From Xanthomonas nasturtii (lineage in GTDB: Bacteria; Pseudomonadota; Gammaproteobacteria; Xanthomonadales; Xanthomonadaceae), in contig NZ_LYMI01000005.1 in assembly GCF_001660815.1 (NCBI RefSeq), forward strand, positions 52,635-116,634: a stretch of 64,000 nucleotides of DNA. Reading direction: 5' to 3'. Under the pieces are notes generated by a model. That model saw nothing but the letters and a program-made list of their open reading frames with translations. It was not told the DNA's origin and did not search any database. Positions 40,301-48,310 of this stretch are shown one piece after another; the stretch's first letter is position 1; the number at the start of each line of letters is the position of its first letter. Both the position numbers and the translations under genes were made by a program.

Positions 40301-40386
40301 CCTGCCACACACATGCCCATTGCAAGGCTCAAGGCACTGCGCGCGATGTTCCTGGACAACGAACTACGAACCCCTGGACGCGTCAT
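37342..40386 (-). CDS. Oar-like TonB-dependent receptor
   Basis: A 1014-residue outer-membrane protein. The ATG at 40386 (MTRPGVRSSLSRNI) is preceded by a purine-rich AGGAG/GAGGA site, and a signal peptide ends near LQAQ. An N-terminal carboxypeptidase-regulatory-like beta domain (about residues 35-110, DGRFSFSQLPPGKYVV) precedes the plug (about 120-240, with VGSGSQVVFG and GRSLGGIVSIVTKSGSNDWH). A long 22-strand barrel follows and ends in RSFRLTARYDF, the terminal aromatic residue typical of barrels. Oar-type receptors import large or polymeric ligands using TonB. The ligand here is unknown. Confidence 0.88.
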   Translation of the reverse strand: MTRPGVRSSLSRNIARSALSLAMGMCVAGGLQAQSAVGSIFGSGQPGSTVAIQSPQTGVTRSVTAASDGRFSFSQLPPGKYVVTADGVTREVEVKVGSGSQVVFGSNATTLDRVNVIGTGALNPIDVSSVESTTVFTAEQMIALPVASDVSSVALLAPGAVRGDSGLGAGNLASFGGSSVAENGYYINGFDVTNMRTFLSFANVPFQGIGQLQVKTGGYGAEYGRSLGGIVSIVTKSGSNDWHYGASVEWAPDWGAAAGKNVRERDPDASDPLYQYRSDDQFDSTIYSAYASGPIIKDRLFFFAMVEGRSETEDNFYALTSRQVRDDTPQGLVKLDWYINDSNLVEFTGIYNQAKTKYRTYEYNLDANGDNRYNVGRHESPIESYEMENGGKVGILKYTGYFTDNFTLSAQYGYLSNLIDSRLPANPAGGECPWAYSFGLTTNVTDRFIGCNPGTISTIADLNAEPDEDIRKAFRVDGEWVLGDHRLRFGVDQENYESSHRGQTYAGGINWAYYLVPNNAVATGAFAGRPGRTVNGQLVPRGSLYARSRVYQTSSSSYENTNSAFYLEDNWQISEDFLAVLGLRGEKFQNKNGDGIAWVESDYKLAPRLGFSWDVLGDSSLKLFGTAGRYYIPVATNSSIRATGAESTVSNWYFVNGWSEADGRPVGQGAQIGATQTNGSLVAPNPASVASTNLSPMYQDEVILGGQLQLTENWMAGVRMIRREVKSGMDDTCTTNPWIDWAADNGYPDFDPGSVPSCYFLNPGSDVTLNVDLNGDGEVELATLPASYLGLPEYRRIHTALEFFWERTGEKFNFQGSYTFARTRGNVEGYVNSTLEQEDPGLTQDFDHRLFTDGTYGPTPNDRQHTLKLFGAYNLTPEWQFGGNLVLQSGRPVNCQGYIPLDDIPQPDQGNLSGYSGSSFYCLNAEGTRVLRQRGDEGRTPWTWTFDLAAAYIPNWADNKLRIKLDVFNLFNNDRVTEYNEFSEASRDVISPNYLNDGNYQTPRSFRLTARYDF

Positions 40387-41158
40387 TCCTCTCTCTCCTG
40401 ATGAATTACGCACAACGACCTCGAAACGTGGGACTCAGCTGCCCTGCAGCAGCTGAGGGGGAGGTGCGCTTCAAGCGATAGCAAGCTGAACGGCTGTCAT
40501 ATTCCTGAAGGCTGTCTGAAGATTAATCCGGGATTTACGGGAATGTCATCATTTTGGAACTTTTTTGTGAACCAGCGCTTCTGGGCCGGGTATCGCCGAG
40601 CCGATTCGTGTACGCGAGGGCGACACTTACCCAGTCGTCCCCCGCTGTGGGCAGGGGCGTGGCTATCGCAGTAGCCGTCGCTCGTTCCCGAATCGGGCGC
40701 GTGGGCGGGTTTCCGGCCGGAAGTCGAGCGTCGGCGGCTACGGACAACTAGCGCGGTACGGCGGCGTATGCCGCACGTCATCTGAGGTACCAGCGTCGGT
40801 TGGCCACTGTGGCTCAGTACCGATGGACTGGCTGTTGGCCGCAATCAGTAGCTACTGGATGGCGGCTGTGCCCAAGAGCGCGCGGCCGCTGCAGACGCGT
40901 GGCGCAAGCGGAATAGATCGAGGGGATCGGGTATGCGCCAACGACGAGGCATTACGCACTGGAACCCGCGACGCGGACAAACGCGGGCGCACCAATTACT
41001 GACGCACCCTGCGCAGTTGTTCAAGCGCTATGAGTAAGCAAATTGCTCTATCGACGCAGCATGCGCAGCGCGCACCGGCCCCGTGAAAGCGTTGCAGCTA
41101 CGCCCGCGAGCACGCCCTGCGAGAGGTGCGGGGCGTTGCGCCGACGTTGCGGCGCTGT
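40387..41158. other. Intergenic region upstream of the Oar-like receptor
   Basis: 772 bp with no convincing gene. Short frames here have no family motifs. It must contain the promoter for the receptor gene (minus strand), which has a purine-rich ribosome-binding site at about 40390-40402. No strong hairpin or repeat was noticed. Confidence 0.5.
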
Positions 41159-42018
41159 CTACATCACACCAGGCAGCACCGTCTGCAGCGCTTGGTTTTC
41201 CGCCTTGCACGCGGCCACCGTGGTTGCAGCGGCCTGCTTCGCCTGCGCCTTTTCGATCTCGCGGCGGGCGGCGGCCAAATCCTTTTCGAATGCTGGGTTG
41301 CCATGCAAGGCGGCGACAGTGGCGGCGCCCAGCATGCGGCCCTGGATGACATCGCTTTGCCAGTGCACATTGCAGACCAGGCGGCTGTCGCCGAAGGCGC
41401 GGCCGCGGGCGAGCAGGGCGTCGCGGTGGGGGGGGCGATTTCCGACAGGATCAGGCCCCAGCTCCAGCCGATGGCGGTGTGGCCGGAGGGGTAGGAGCCG
41501 TTCTTGCGCAGGGCTGCGTCGTCGGCCGGGGTGCACATCGGTTGGTCGTTGCGCATGAACGGGCGCGCGCGTTGGTAGCGTGCCTTGGCGGCGCTGGTGC
41601 TGGTGCTGGCATCGCGCATGCTGCGCTCGAGCAGGCGCAGCAGATGCGGGGTGCTGGCCGGGTCGATCTGTACGCCGAGCGCGCAGCTGAAATGGCTCGC
41701 CGCGGCGGGGAAACCCAGCACCGCGTCCTGCGCGGCCAGCTCCCAGCGCGGGGTGCCGCGCAGCGCGAGCATGGCCTTGGCGATGGCCTCGTCGTTGGCG
41801 AGTGCAGCGCTGCCGACCTGCGGCGGTGGTGGCACCAAGTGCAGACTGTCGGGTAGCTGGTCCTTATCGAGGTAGCCCCGCACGTCGGTGGCGAGCACTG
41901 AATCCGCCGGCTTTGCCGGTTGCCGCGCATTCGCCATGCTGCCGCTGCCGATCAGTAGGGCGACGGCAACCACGCCTGCCAGCGTCCGGTGAGAAGGGCG
42001 AGCAAGACGGTAGGACAT
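41159..42018 (-). pseudogene. PAP2/class A acid phosphatase with a frameshift in a G8 run
   Basis: The gene starts at 42018 (MSYRLARPSHRT), with a signal peptide ending near ANA. It shows the phosphatase motifs KARYQRARP (KX6RP) and SYPSGH in one frame, then the third motif DSRLVCNVHWQSD in the next frame, ending at 41159-41161. The switch falls at a run of eight G (41428-41435). One more G would restore a continuous protein of about 286 residues through EIAPPHRDAL. As read, the product loses the histidine of motif 3 and would be inactive. A phase-variable tract, a true pseudogene or a sequencing error are all possible. The intact form would be a periplasmic phosphomonoesterase. Confidence 0.85.
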
Positions 42019-42204
42019 GGGCGGATCCTCGACGCAACACAACGGAAGAGTCCGCAGATTACGAGGTACAGATGACACCCGCATGCCAGCGCAACGCAGT
42101 GGTGGCGCGGCAGGCGTAGCGGTTGTCGCCGCACTGTCATCTGTGCGTCGCATCGGCGCAAGACAGCTGTCGCACGCTTGCCGTCATCTTTTGACTCGTC
42201 CCCC

Positions 42205-44529
42205 ATGCCGCTCATGCCCAAGACCCATCTCTTAAGTGCTGCCGTGTTCACCGCGCTCGTGCTGTCGCCGGCTGCGCATGCCGCCGATGCAGCTGCCGAC
42301 GTGTCTGCCGATGCCTCCGCCAGCTCGGCCACCGTGCAGCAGCTCGATGCGGTGTCGGTGATCGGTCAGGGCGAAACGCGTCAGGTGCAGCGCATCACCC
42401 AGCAGGACATCCCGGTGTTGCCGCCCGGCACCAGCATCCAGAAGTTGCTCAACCGCATGCCGGGCGTGAACGTGCAGTCCAACGATGCGTTCGGTGCCAA
42501 CGAAGAATCGCAGACGATCAGCCTGCGCGGCTTCAATGGCACGCGCCTGGGCTACACGCTCGACGGCCTGCCGCTGGGCGACAACGCCTACGGCAACTAC
42601 AACGGCCTCAACATCAGCCGCGCGCTGATCGCAGAAAACTTCGGCGGCGTGGAGCTGGCCTCGGGCATCGGTGCGTTGGGCACGGCCTCCACCAGCAACC
42701 TGGGCGGCACCATTCAGTACTACTCTGCCGATCCGTCCAGCGTGTTTGGCGGGCAGGTGTCGCAGACGGTGGGGTCCGATGCCAATCGTCGTACCTTCCT
42801 GCGCGTGGATACCGGCGATTACAACGGGTTTTCTGCGTATCTGTCGGGCATCAACGCAGAGGCCGACATGTGGGCGCGCCCGGAATCGCCGACCACCACG
42901 CGGCAGTTCAATGCCAAGGGTGTGTATCAGTTCGATGGTGGCAAGCTGACCGCATTTGCGGACACCTCGCGGACCTCGCAGGCGGACTATGCGTACCTGT
43001 CCAAGAGCGGCATGGCGCGTGGTCTGGGCTGGGACTGGAACCTGTACGCGCCGGACTGGAACCGCGCCCTGGCCGCAGCGTATTGCGCGCCGGCCACGCG
43101 CAATGCGGCGCGTTGCGGTTTCAGCGGTGGCGTCGACAACATCGACGATGCGTATTACCAGAGCCGTGCGTTGCGCGACGACGACCTGTTCTATGTGGCC
43201 GGCGACTTCCAGCCCAACGATGCGATCAGCCTGCACACGCAGGTGTATCACCATGAAAACAAGGGCCAGGGCCATTGGTGGTCGCCGGGCCAGGCCTCGA
43301 ATCCGGGCACGCCGCAGGCATTACCGATTTCCATCCGCAGCACCAATTACTGGATCAACCGCACCGGCGGCATCGCCTCGCTGGGTTGGGAGCTGGGCCC
43401 GCATCATCTGGAAGCGGGCGTGTGGTACGAGCGCAATCACCACGATGTGGAACGCAATTTCTATTGGATCACCGGCCCGGTCAGCGACGACAAGTTCCTT
43501 CAGAACCCCAACCGCCGCTTGTTCTCGCAGAACTACGTGATCACCACCCGGCAGTTCTATGTGCAGGGCAACTTCAAGTTTCTCGACGAGCGCCTGAGCC
43601 TGGACCTGGGCATCAAGAGCCCGAGCACCGAAATGACCGCGCGCGAAACGCCGGGCGTGGCAGTGGAAGCACCGGTGGCGACCGGCTCGCTCAAGGCCAG
43701 CGAGTCGGTGCTGCCGCAGATCGGGCTGGGCTATCGCGTTGCCGAGGGCCAGGAACTCTTTGCCTCCTATGCGGAAAACATCGCCGCCTTCCAGGGCGGT
43801 GGTGCCGGTGGTCCGTTGCTGGTGACACAGGCCTCGTTCGATGCCAGCGTGGGCGCGCTGGAACCGGAAAAGTCGCGCACGCTGGAAGCCGGCTACCGCT
43901 TCGTGCGTGACCGCTTCGAGGCCTCGCTGGTGGGTTACGACGTCACCTTCGACAACCGCCTGCTCTCGCTCAACCCCTGCGCCAGCATCCAGCAGGGCAC
44001 CACGCCGGCCTGCACCACGCGCTTCTTCAACGTGGGCTCGGTGAGCAGCCGCGGCGGCGAACTGACCGTGATCTGGAAGCCCACCAGCTACCTGCAGTGG
44101 TACAACTCGGCCTCGATCAACCGTTCGACCTACGACGATAACTATGTGCAGAACGGCGTGACCATTCCTACCGCCGGAAAAACCACGGTGGATACGCCCA
44201 AGCGCATGTTCGCCAGCGAAATTGCCTTCAATTACGCGAACTGGAACGTCAACCTGCGCGGCAAGTACACCGGGCAGCGCTTCTACACCTACACCAACGA
44301 CCAGGGCTTCGGCGGCTACACCTCCTTCGATGCCGGCGCCGGTTACGACTTCGGCCAGGCTGGCGTGCTGCAGGGGCTCAAGCTCTCGCTCAACGTCACC
44401 AACCTCACCGACAAGCGTTACGCCTCCAACCTCACTGCGTTTGCCAACAGCGACCCGAACGGGCGGCAGTTGGCGTTCCATGCGAGCGCGCCGCGGCAGG
44501 TGTTCTTGACGCTGGATGCGAAGTTCTGA
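42205..44529 (+). CDS. TonB-dependent receptor, probably for a phosphorylated substrate
   Basis: A 774-residue outer-membrane receptor. A signal peptide ends near PAAHA. The TonB box-like region is QLDAVSVIGQGE, the plug (about residues 60-170) contains LNRMPGVNV and TISLRGFNGTRLGYTLDG, and the barrel ends in RQVFLTLDAKF with terminal Phe. The start could also be 42214, and there is no clear ribosome-binding site. It lies between a divergent acid phosphatase gene and downstream glpQ on the same strand, which suggests uptake of glycerophosphodiesters or another phosphorus source. No ligand is proven by sequence. Confidence 0.85.
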   Translation: MPLMPKTHLLSAAVFTALVLSPAAHAADAAADVSADASASSATVQQLDAVSVIGQGETRQVQRITQQDIPVLPPGTSIQKLLNRMPGVNVQSNDAFGANEESQTISLRGFNGTRLGYTLDGLPLGDNAYGNYNGLNISRALIAENFGGVELASGIGALGTASTSNLGGTIQYYSADPSSVFGGQVSQTVGSDANRRTFLRVDTGDYNGFSAYLSGINAEADMWARPESPTTTRQFNAKGVYQFDGGKLTAFADTSRTSQADYAYLSKSGMARGLGWDWNLYAPDWNRALAAAYCAPATRNAARCGFSGGVDNIDDAYYQSRALRDDDLFYVAGDFQPNDAISLHTQVYHHENKGQGHWWSPGQASNPGTPQALPISIRSTNYWINRTGGIASLGWELGPHHLEAGVWYERNHHDVERNFYWITGPVSDDKFLQNPNRRLFSQNYVITTRQFYVQGNFKFLDERLSLDLGIKSPSTEMTARETPGVAVEAPVATGSLKASESVLPQIGLGYRVAEGQELFASYAENIAAFQGGGAGGPLLVTQASFDASVGALEPEKSRTLEAGYRFVRDRFEASLVGYDVTFDNRLLSLNPCASIQQGTTPACTTRFFNVGSVSSRGGELTVIWKPTSYLQWYNSASINRSTYDDNYVQNGVTIPTAGKTTVDTPKRMFASEIAFNYANWNVNLRGKYTGQRFYTYTNDQGFGGYTSFDAGAGYDFGQAGVLQGLKLSLNVTNLTDKRYASNLTAFANSDPNGRQLAFHASAPRQVFLTLDAKF

Positions 44530-44533
44530 GCCA

Positions 44534-44562
44534 GGGATCGGGGAATCGGGATTGGGGATTCG
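44534..44562. repeat. Short GGGATTC-type intergenic repeat
   Basis: Three imperfect copies of GGGATCGG/GGAATCGG/GGGATTGG follow one another just after the TonB receptor stop. The reverse complement type (ATTCCCG repeated) appears at 47058-47081. This repeat is scattered through Xanthomonas intergenic DNA. Confidence 0.6.
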
Positions 44563-44779
44563 TAATGGCGGGTCTTGCTGCTGCTTACGGATTTCCGATG
44601 CTGATGGACGCTGTTAGTTTTAGAGTGGCCGACAAGACGTAGCGCGTGGTTGTCAGGTGGATGCAGACGAAGCGGAGAAAGCGGGGTGTATGTGCCGTAC
44701 ATGCCGCACCGCCAATCGGCCGCGTTCGCCTGGCGATCATGCCTTGGTTTTGATGGCTGCTTTTTCGTTGGAGAGATGC

Positions 44780-45880
44780 ATGATGCAGTTCGGTCGTCTT
44801 TGGTTGGTGGCAGCGATGATGGTTGGCATGAGCGGCCCGGCAATCGCCGAAGCGCCGTTGGCGAAAACAGTGCAGATCTTTGCGCACCGTGGCGCCAGCG
44901 CGTTGCGCCCGGAGCACACCCTGGCCTCTTACGCTAAGGCGATTGTCGATGGCGCCGATTTTGTCGAGCCGGATCTGGTGTCCACCAAGGATGGCGTGCT
45001 GGTGGCGCGGCACGAGAACGAGATTGGTGGCACCACCGACGTGGCCAGTCATCCGGAATTTGCTGCGCGCAAGGCCCGCAAGACCATCGACGGTCAATCG
45101 ATGGAAGGCTGGTTCACCGAAGACTTCACCTTGAGCGAGTTGAAGACCTTGCGTGCGCGCGAGCGTCTGCCGCAGTTGCGCGGCACGCGCTGGGATGGGC
45201 AGTTCCAGATCGTGACTTTCGAGGAGATCATCGATTTTGTCGCGGCCGAGTCGGCTGCCACCGGCCGCACGATCGGGCTGATTCCGGAGATCAAGCACCC
45301 GAGTTATTTCACTGCGCTGGGGCTGCCGATGGAAGACAAGGTGCTGGCGATGTTGCAGGCGCATGCGTATACGCGCACGGCACCGGTGATCATTCAGTCG
45401 TTTGAGACCGGCAACCTGCGCTATCTGCGCGGCAAGATCGGGCGCACCCGCAATATCGGTCTGCTGCAGTTGCTGGGTGGCGCACAGATGGCGCTGCCCG
45501 ATGCCGGCAAGGGCGACGCGCCTGCCACCTATGCGCAACTGATGACGCCTGCGGGGCTCAAGCAGGTTGCCGGTTATGCCGATGCGATCGGGCCGGACAT
45601 CCGCGCCATCATTCCACTGGATGCGCAGCAACGCCTGGGCACGCCAACCGGCCTGGTACGCGACGCGCACGCGGCAGGCTTGCAGGTGCAGCCATATACG
45701 TTCCGCCCGGAGAATTATTTTCTGGCGGCCAACAACCGCAGCAGCGGCGCAGTGACCGAGCGCAATGACGCTGGCGCACTGGCCGAACTCAAGGTCTACC
45801 TGGATGCCGGTATCGATGCATTCTTTGCAGACGATCCGGGTCTGGCGCGGCATGCGTTGAGCGAGCATGCAGTGCGTTAA
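44780..45880 (+). CDS. glpQ: Glycerophosphodiester phosphodiesterase, periplasmic
   Basis: A 366-residue GDPD-family enzyme that hydrolyses glycerophosphodiesters to glycerol 3-phosphate and an alcohol. The ATG at 44780 has GGAGAG 4-5 nt upstream and gives a signal peptide ending near GPAIA. Catalytic features are IFAHRGASALRPEHT (HRGA...PENT-type), the acidic pair in FVEPDLVSTKDGVLVARHEN, and IPEIKHP. Its length matches periplasmic GlpQ rather than short cytosolic UgpQ. It follows the TonB receptor by 250 bp. Confidence 0.92.
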   Translation: MMQFGRLWLVAAMMVGMSGPAIAEAPLAKTVQIFAHRGASALRPEHTLASYAKAIVDGADFVEPDLVSTKDGVLVARHENEIGGTTDVASHPEFAARKARKTIDGQSMEGWFTEDFTLSELKTLRARERLPQLRGTRWDGQFQIVTFEEIIDFVAAESAATGRTIGLIPEIKHPSYFTALGLPMEDKVLAMLQAHAYTRTAPVIIQSFETGNLRYLRGKIGRTRNIGLLQLLGGAQMALPDAGKGDAPATYAQLMTPAGLKQVAGYADAIGPDIRAIIPLDAQQRLGTPTGLVRDAHAAGLQVQPYTFRPENYFLAANNRSSGAVTERNDAGALAELKVYLDAGIDAFFADDPGLARHALSEHAVR

Positions 45881-45904
45881 ACGCTAAACGCACAAATGCA
45901 GTCT

Positions 45905-45972
45905 GTAAGAGCGCGCTTGCGCGCGATGACACCTTCCCGATGACGCCCCATCGCACGCCAGCGCGCTCCTAC
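45905..45972. repeat. REP-like pair between convergent glpQ and rhomboid genes
   Basis: GTAAGAGCGCGCTTGCGCGC (45905-45924) and its inverted counterpart GCGCGCTCCTAC (45961-45972) form an inverted pair. The GTAGGAGCGC head followed by a GC-rich hairpin is the standard REP form in Xanthomonas. Confidence 0.7.
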
Positions 45973-46754
45973 GTCCCGGGCGGGCGCTCGCGCGGCGGCA
46001 AATGCAGCACCACGTTTTCCGAGTCATCGTCCTGACGCTGCCAGAGCACGGGGACCTGACGCGGCGGCGGCGGTTCCAGCACGTCGCGTTCGGCGTTGCT
46101 CACTTCCCAGGCGGCGTCTTCGTCCTCGTCGTCCCAGCTGTAACGTGGTTTGGCCTGTTGTGGGTCGCGCAGGCGCAACAGCAGCGCGGCGATCAGGCCG
46201 GCCACTGCACCGCCCAGATGCGATTGCCAGGACACGCCGGCTTCGTGCGGCAGGATGGTCATCAGCATGCCGCCGTAGAACAGGAAGGCGATCATGCTGG
46301 TGGCAATCGCCGGGCGGTCGCGCCGCAGCAGGCCCAGTACGAACACCAGAAACATCAACCCGTGGGTCACGCCGCTGGCGCCCAGGTGGCGGCTGCCGGG
46401 CTCGCCCAGCAGCCATGCGCCCAGGCCCGAGCCCAGCCACAATAGCGGCAGCGCCATGGCGGTGGCACGCGGATAGACGCTGCCGGCCAGCGTGCCCAGG
46501 ATCAGCAAGGCGGCGGCATTGGCGCCCAGATGCGCGAGCGAGCCATGCAGCAGCGGTGCGGTGAGGATGCCGAGCAGGCCGTCGGCCTGTAGCGGGGCCA
46601 CCGCCCATGCGCGCCAGTCGAACATGCCCTGCGCGGTGAATACCGCCACCAGTAGCAGCACGGCGGCCAGACTGACGTTGAAGGCACGCAAGACCCGGGA
46701 ACGATCCAGTCGATCTTGCGAGGTGGTGTCGGCGGCAACAGGAGGCAGTGTCAT
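45969..46754 (-). CDS. Rhomboid-family intramembrane serine protease
   Basis: A 261-residue protein with six helices. The catalytic Ser is in HLGASGVTHGLM (GxSG), and the partner His in WQSHLGGAVAGLIAALL. The conserved HGSLAHLGANAAALLILG supplies the oxyanion-site residues. A C-terminal cytoplasmic tail of about 65 residues is rich in Asp, Glu, Pro and Arg. The start at 46754 (MTLPPVAADTTSQ) is chosen; the frame upstream to 46967 includes non-coding repeat DNA. Confidence 0.88.
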   Translation of the reverse strand: MTLPPVAADTTSQDRLDRSRVLRAFNVSLAAVLLLVAVFTAQGMFDWRAWAVAPLQADGLLGILTAPLLHGSLAHLGANAAALLILGTLAGSVYPRATAMALPLLWLGSGLGAWLLGEPGSRHLGASGVTHGLMFLVFVLGLLRRDRPAIATSMIAFLFYGGMLMTILPHEAGVSWQSHLGGAVAGLIAALLLRLRDPQQAKPRYSWDDEDEDAAWEVSNAERDVLEPPPPRQVPVLWQRQDDDSENVVLHLPPRERPPGT

Positions 46755-46955
46755 ACCTTCACGGATGGCGTCGCGCGGATTTTTTACAAGCCTCCCCAAC
46801 GCGGGATAAGCAGGCCCGGCGGCGGGATAATCCAATCCCGGCGCCGATCGTTGGCGTATCAGCCTGCGCCGCATCACGGATGATCTGTTGCTTGGCTGCA
46901 GGGCCCTTGCCCGCCCACCATCGCGGGACACGCTGCAAGTACGTCCTTGTAAGCT

Positions 46956-46981
46956 CTTACGCGGCATCCATGCCGCGTAAG
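46956..46981. repeat. Perfect 12-bp hairpin, REP-like
   Basis: CTTACGCGGCAT (46956-46967) and ATGCCGCGTAAG (46970-46981) are exact complements separated by CC. The GCGGCATCCATGCCGC core is a common Xanthomonas intergenic motif. Confidence 0.7.
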
Positions 46982-47057
46982 GTCCCGCGGCGGTGAGCGG
47001 GCAAGGACCAGTGGAGATGGTCGGTGCGCATGGTTGCCAGCAGTGCAGGCTGAGCCA

Positions 47058-47081
47058 CGATTCCCGATTCCCGATTCCCGG
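47058..47081. repeat. Tandem ATTCCCG repeat
   Basis: Three consecutive CGATTCCC units end 4 bp before the terC stop. They are the reverse complement of the repeat type at 44534-44562. Confidence 0.6.
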
Positions 47082-47085
47082 CCCC

Positions 47086-48042
47086 TCAGTGCCCGGCAGG
47101 CTTGGGCGGGCGCAGCAGGCTCAGCACGATGGTGGCAATCAGGATCGTCACCACTACGCCCAGCGAGACCAGCACCGGGATCTTGTACAGATCGATGATC
47201 ATCATCTTGGTGCCGATGAACACCAGGATCACCGCCAGCCCGTACGGCAGCAGGTGGAAGCGGTCGGCCATGCCGGCCAGCAGGAAGAACATCGCGCGCA
47301 GGCCCAGCACCGCGAATACGTTGGAGGTGAGCACGATGAACGGGTCGGTGGTGATCGCAAAGATCGCCGGGATGCTGTCCACCGCGAAGATCACATCGAT
47401 CACCGCAATCAGGATCAGCACCACAAACAGCGGGGTAAACCAGCGCTTGCCGTCCTTGATCACGCTGAGCAGGTTGCCGTGGTACTGCGGGCTCAGGCGC
47501 AGGTGGCTGCGCATCCAGCGCAGCACCGGGTTGCTCTCCAGATCAGGCTCCTTGCCGGCGGAGAACCACATCTTGATCCCGGTCAGCAGCAGGAACGCGC
47601 CAAACACGTACAGCAGCCAATGGAACTTGGCCAGCAACATCGAGCCGGCGAAGATCATGATCGCGCGCAGGACAATCGCGCCCAGCACACCGATGATCAG
47701 CACGCGCTGGCGCTGTTCTTCGGGCACGCCGAAGTAGGTCATCACCATCAGGAACACGAAGATGTTGTCGACCGCCAGCGATTTTTCGACCAGGTAGCCA
47801 GTGAGGAACTGCAGCCCGATCTGATCGGCCTGCGCATCGCCCATGCTGCCCTGCAGGTACCACCACAGCCCGGCATTGAAGGCCAGCGCCAGCAGCACCC
47901 AGCCGATGCTCCACCAGGTGGCTTCCTTGAAAGTGACCTTGTGCGCGCCACCGTGGCGCATCAGCACCAGATCGATCAGCAGCGCGGCGATCACCACCAC
48001 TCCGAACCCGCCCCATAACCAGACATTGCCAATGGTTTGCAT
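47086..48042 (-). CDS. TerC/Alx-family membrane protein, probable manganese exporter
   Basis: A 318-residue integral membrane protein with about nine helices. TerC-family signatures are FLTGYLVEKSLAVDNIFVFL (acidic Asp-Asn pair in helix 3) and VIFAVDSIPAIFAITTDPFI. The start is 48042 (MQTIGNVWLWGG); the longer frame to 48420 runs through the riboswitch. Alx, the closest named family member, exports manganese, and the yybP-ykoY aptamer immediately upstream agrees with metal homeostasis. The name terC (tellurite) is historical. Confidence 0.92.
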   Translation of the reverse strand: MQTIGNVWLWGGFGVVVIAALLIDLVLMRHGGAHKVTFKEATWWSIGWVLLALAFNAGLWWYLQGSMGDAQADQIGLQFLTGYLVEKSLAVDNIFVFLMVMTYFGVPEEQRQRVLIIGVLGAIVLRAIMIFAGSMLLAKFHWLLYVFGAFLLLTGIKMWFSAGKEPDLESNPVLRWMRSHLRLSPQYHGNLLSVIKDGKRWFTPLFVVLILIAVIDVIFAVDSIPAIFAITTDPFIVLTSNVFAVLGLRAMFFLLAGMADRFHLLPYGLAVILVFIGTKMMIIDLYKIPVLVSLGVVVTILIATIVLSLLRPPKPAGH

Positions 48043-48130
48043 AAAAGAATCCCGAAAAGTGAAAAAACGACCTGGACAGCCGGTTGGGCTGAGGCCTTGT
48101 GACACGGAAATCGTGGATTCCGGGTGACGA

Positions 48131-48258
48131 ACCTTCGCCTGCGCGGCGAAGGTCTCGCTCGCAACCGGTGCGGACCGGTTGCCGTTGCACCGGAGCACTG
48201 CACATGGCGGGCTCGTAATGACGGCGACAACGTTGGGAGCTACTCCCCTTCTGCGCCC
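48131..48258 (-). promoter_or_regulatory. yybP-ykoY manganese riboswitch in the terC leader
   Basis: Read on the minus strand, the leader carries GAAGGGGAGTAGC (about 48239-48251), the invariant 5' element, then CCGTCATTACG (about 48213-48223) with the conserved CGTCA, and closes with GCGAGACCTTCGCC (48145-48158), the 3' element that pairs with AAGG. This is the yybP-ykoY Mn2+-sensing aptamer. The CCTTCGCC strand can instead pair with GGCGAAGG downstream (perfect 9-bp hairpin, 48131-48153), a plausible expression switch. A U6 run lies at 48062-48067 before the terC start. Confidence 0.85.
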
Positions 48259-48310
48259 GATTCTGCGGGCCCGGCGCAGGCACGTCAATCCAGCCGGATA
48301 CAATGGGCCG

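Larger units (their letters stand above)
46755..47085. other. Intergenic region upstream of the rhomboid gene
   Basis: 331 bp without a gene. It contains a REP-like hairpin (46956-46981) and an ATTCCCG repeat (47058-47081), and should hold the rhomboid promoter and the end of the terC transcript. Confidence 0.5.
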
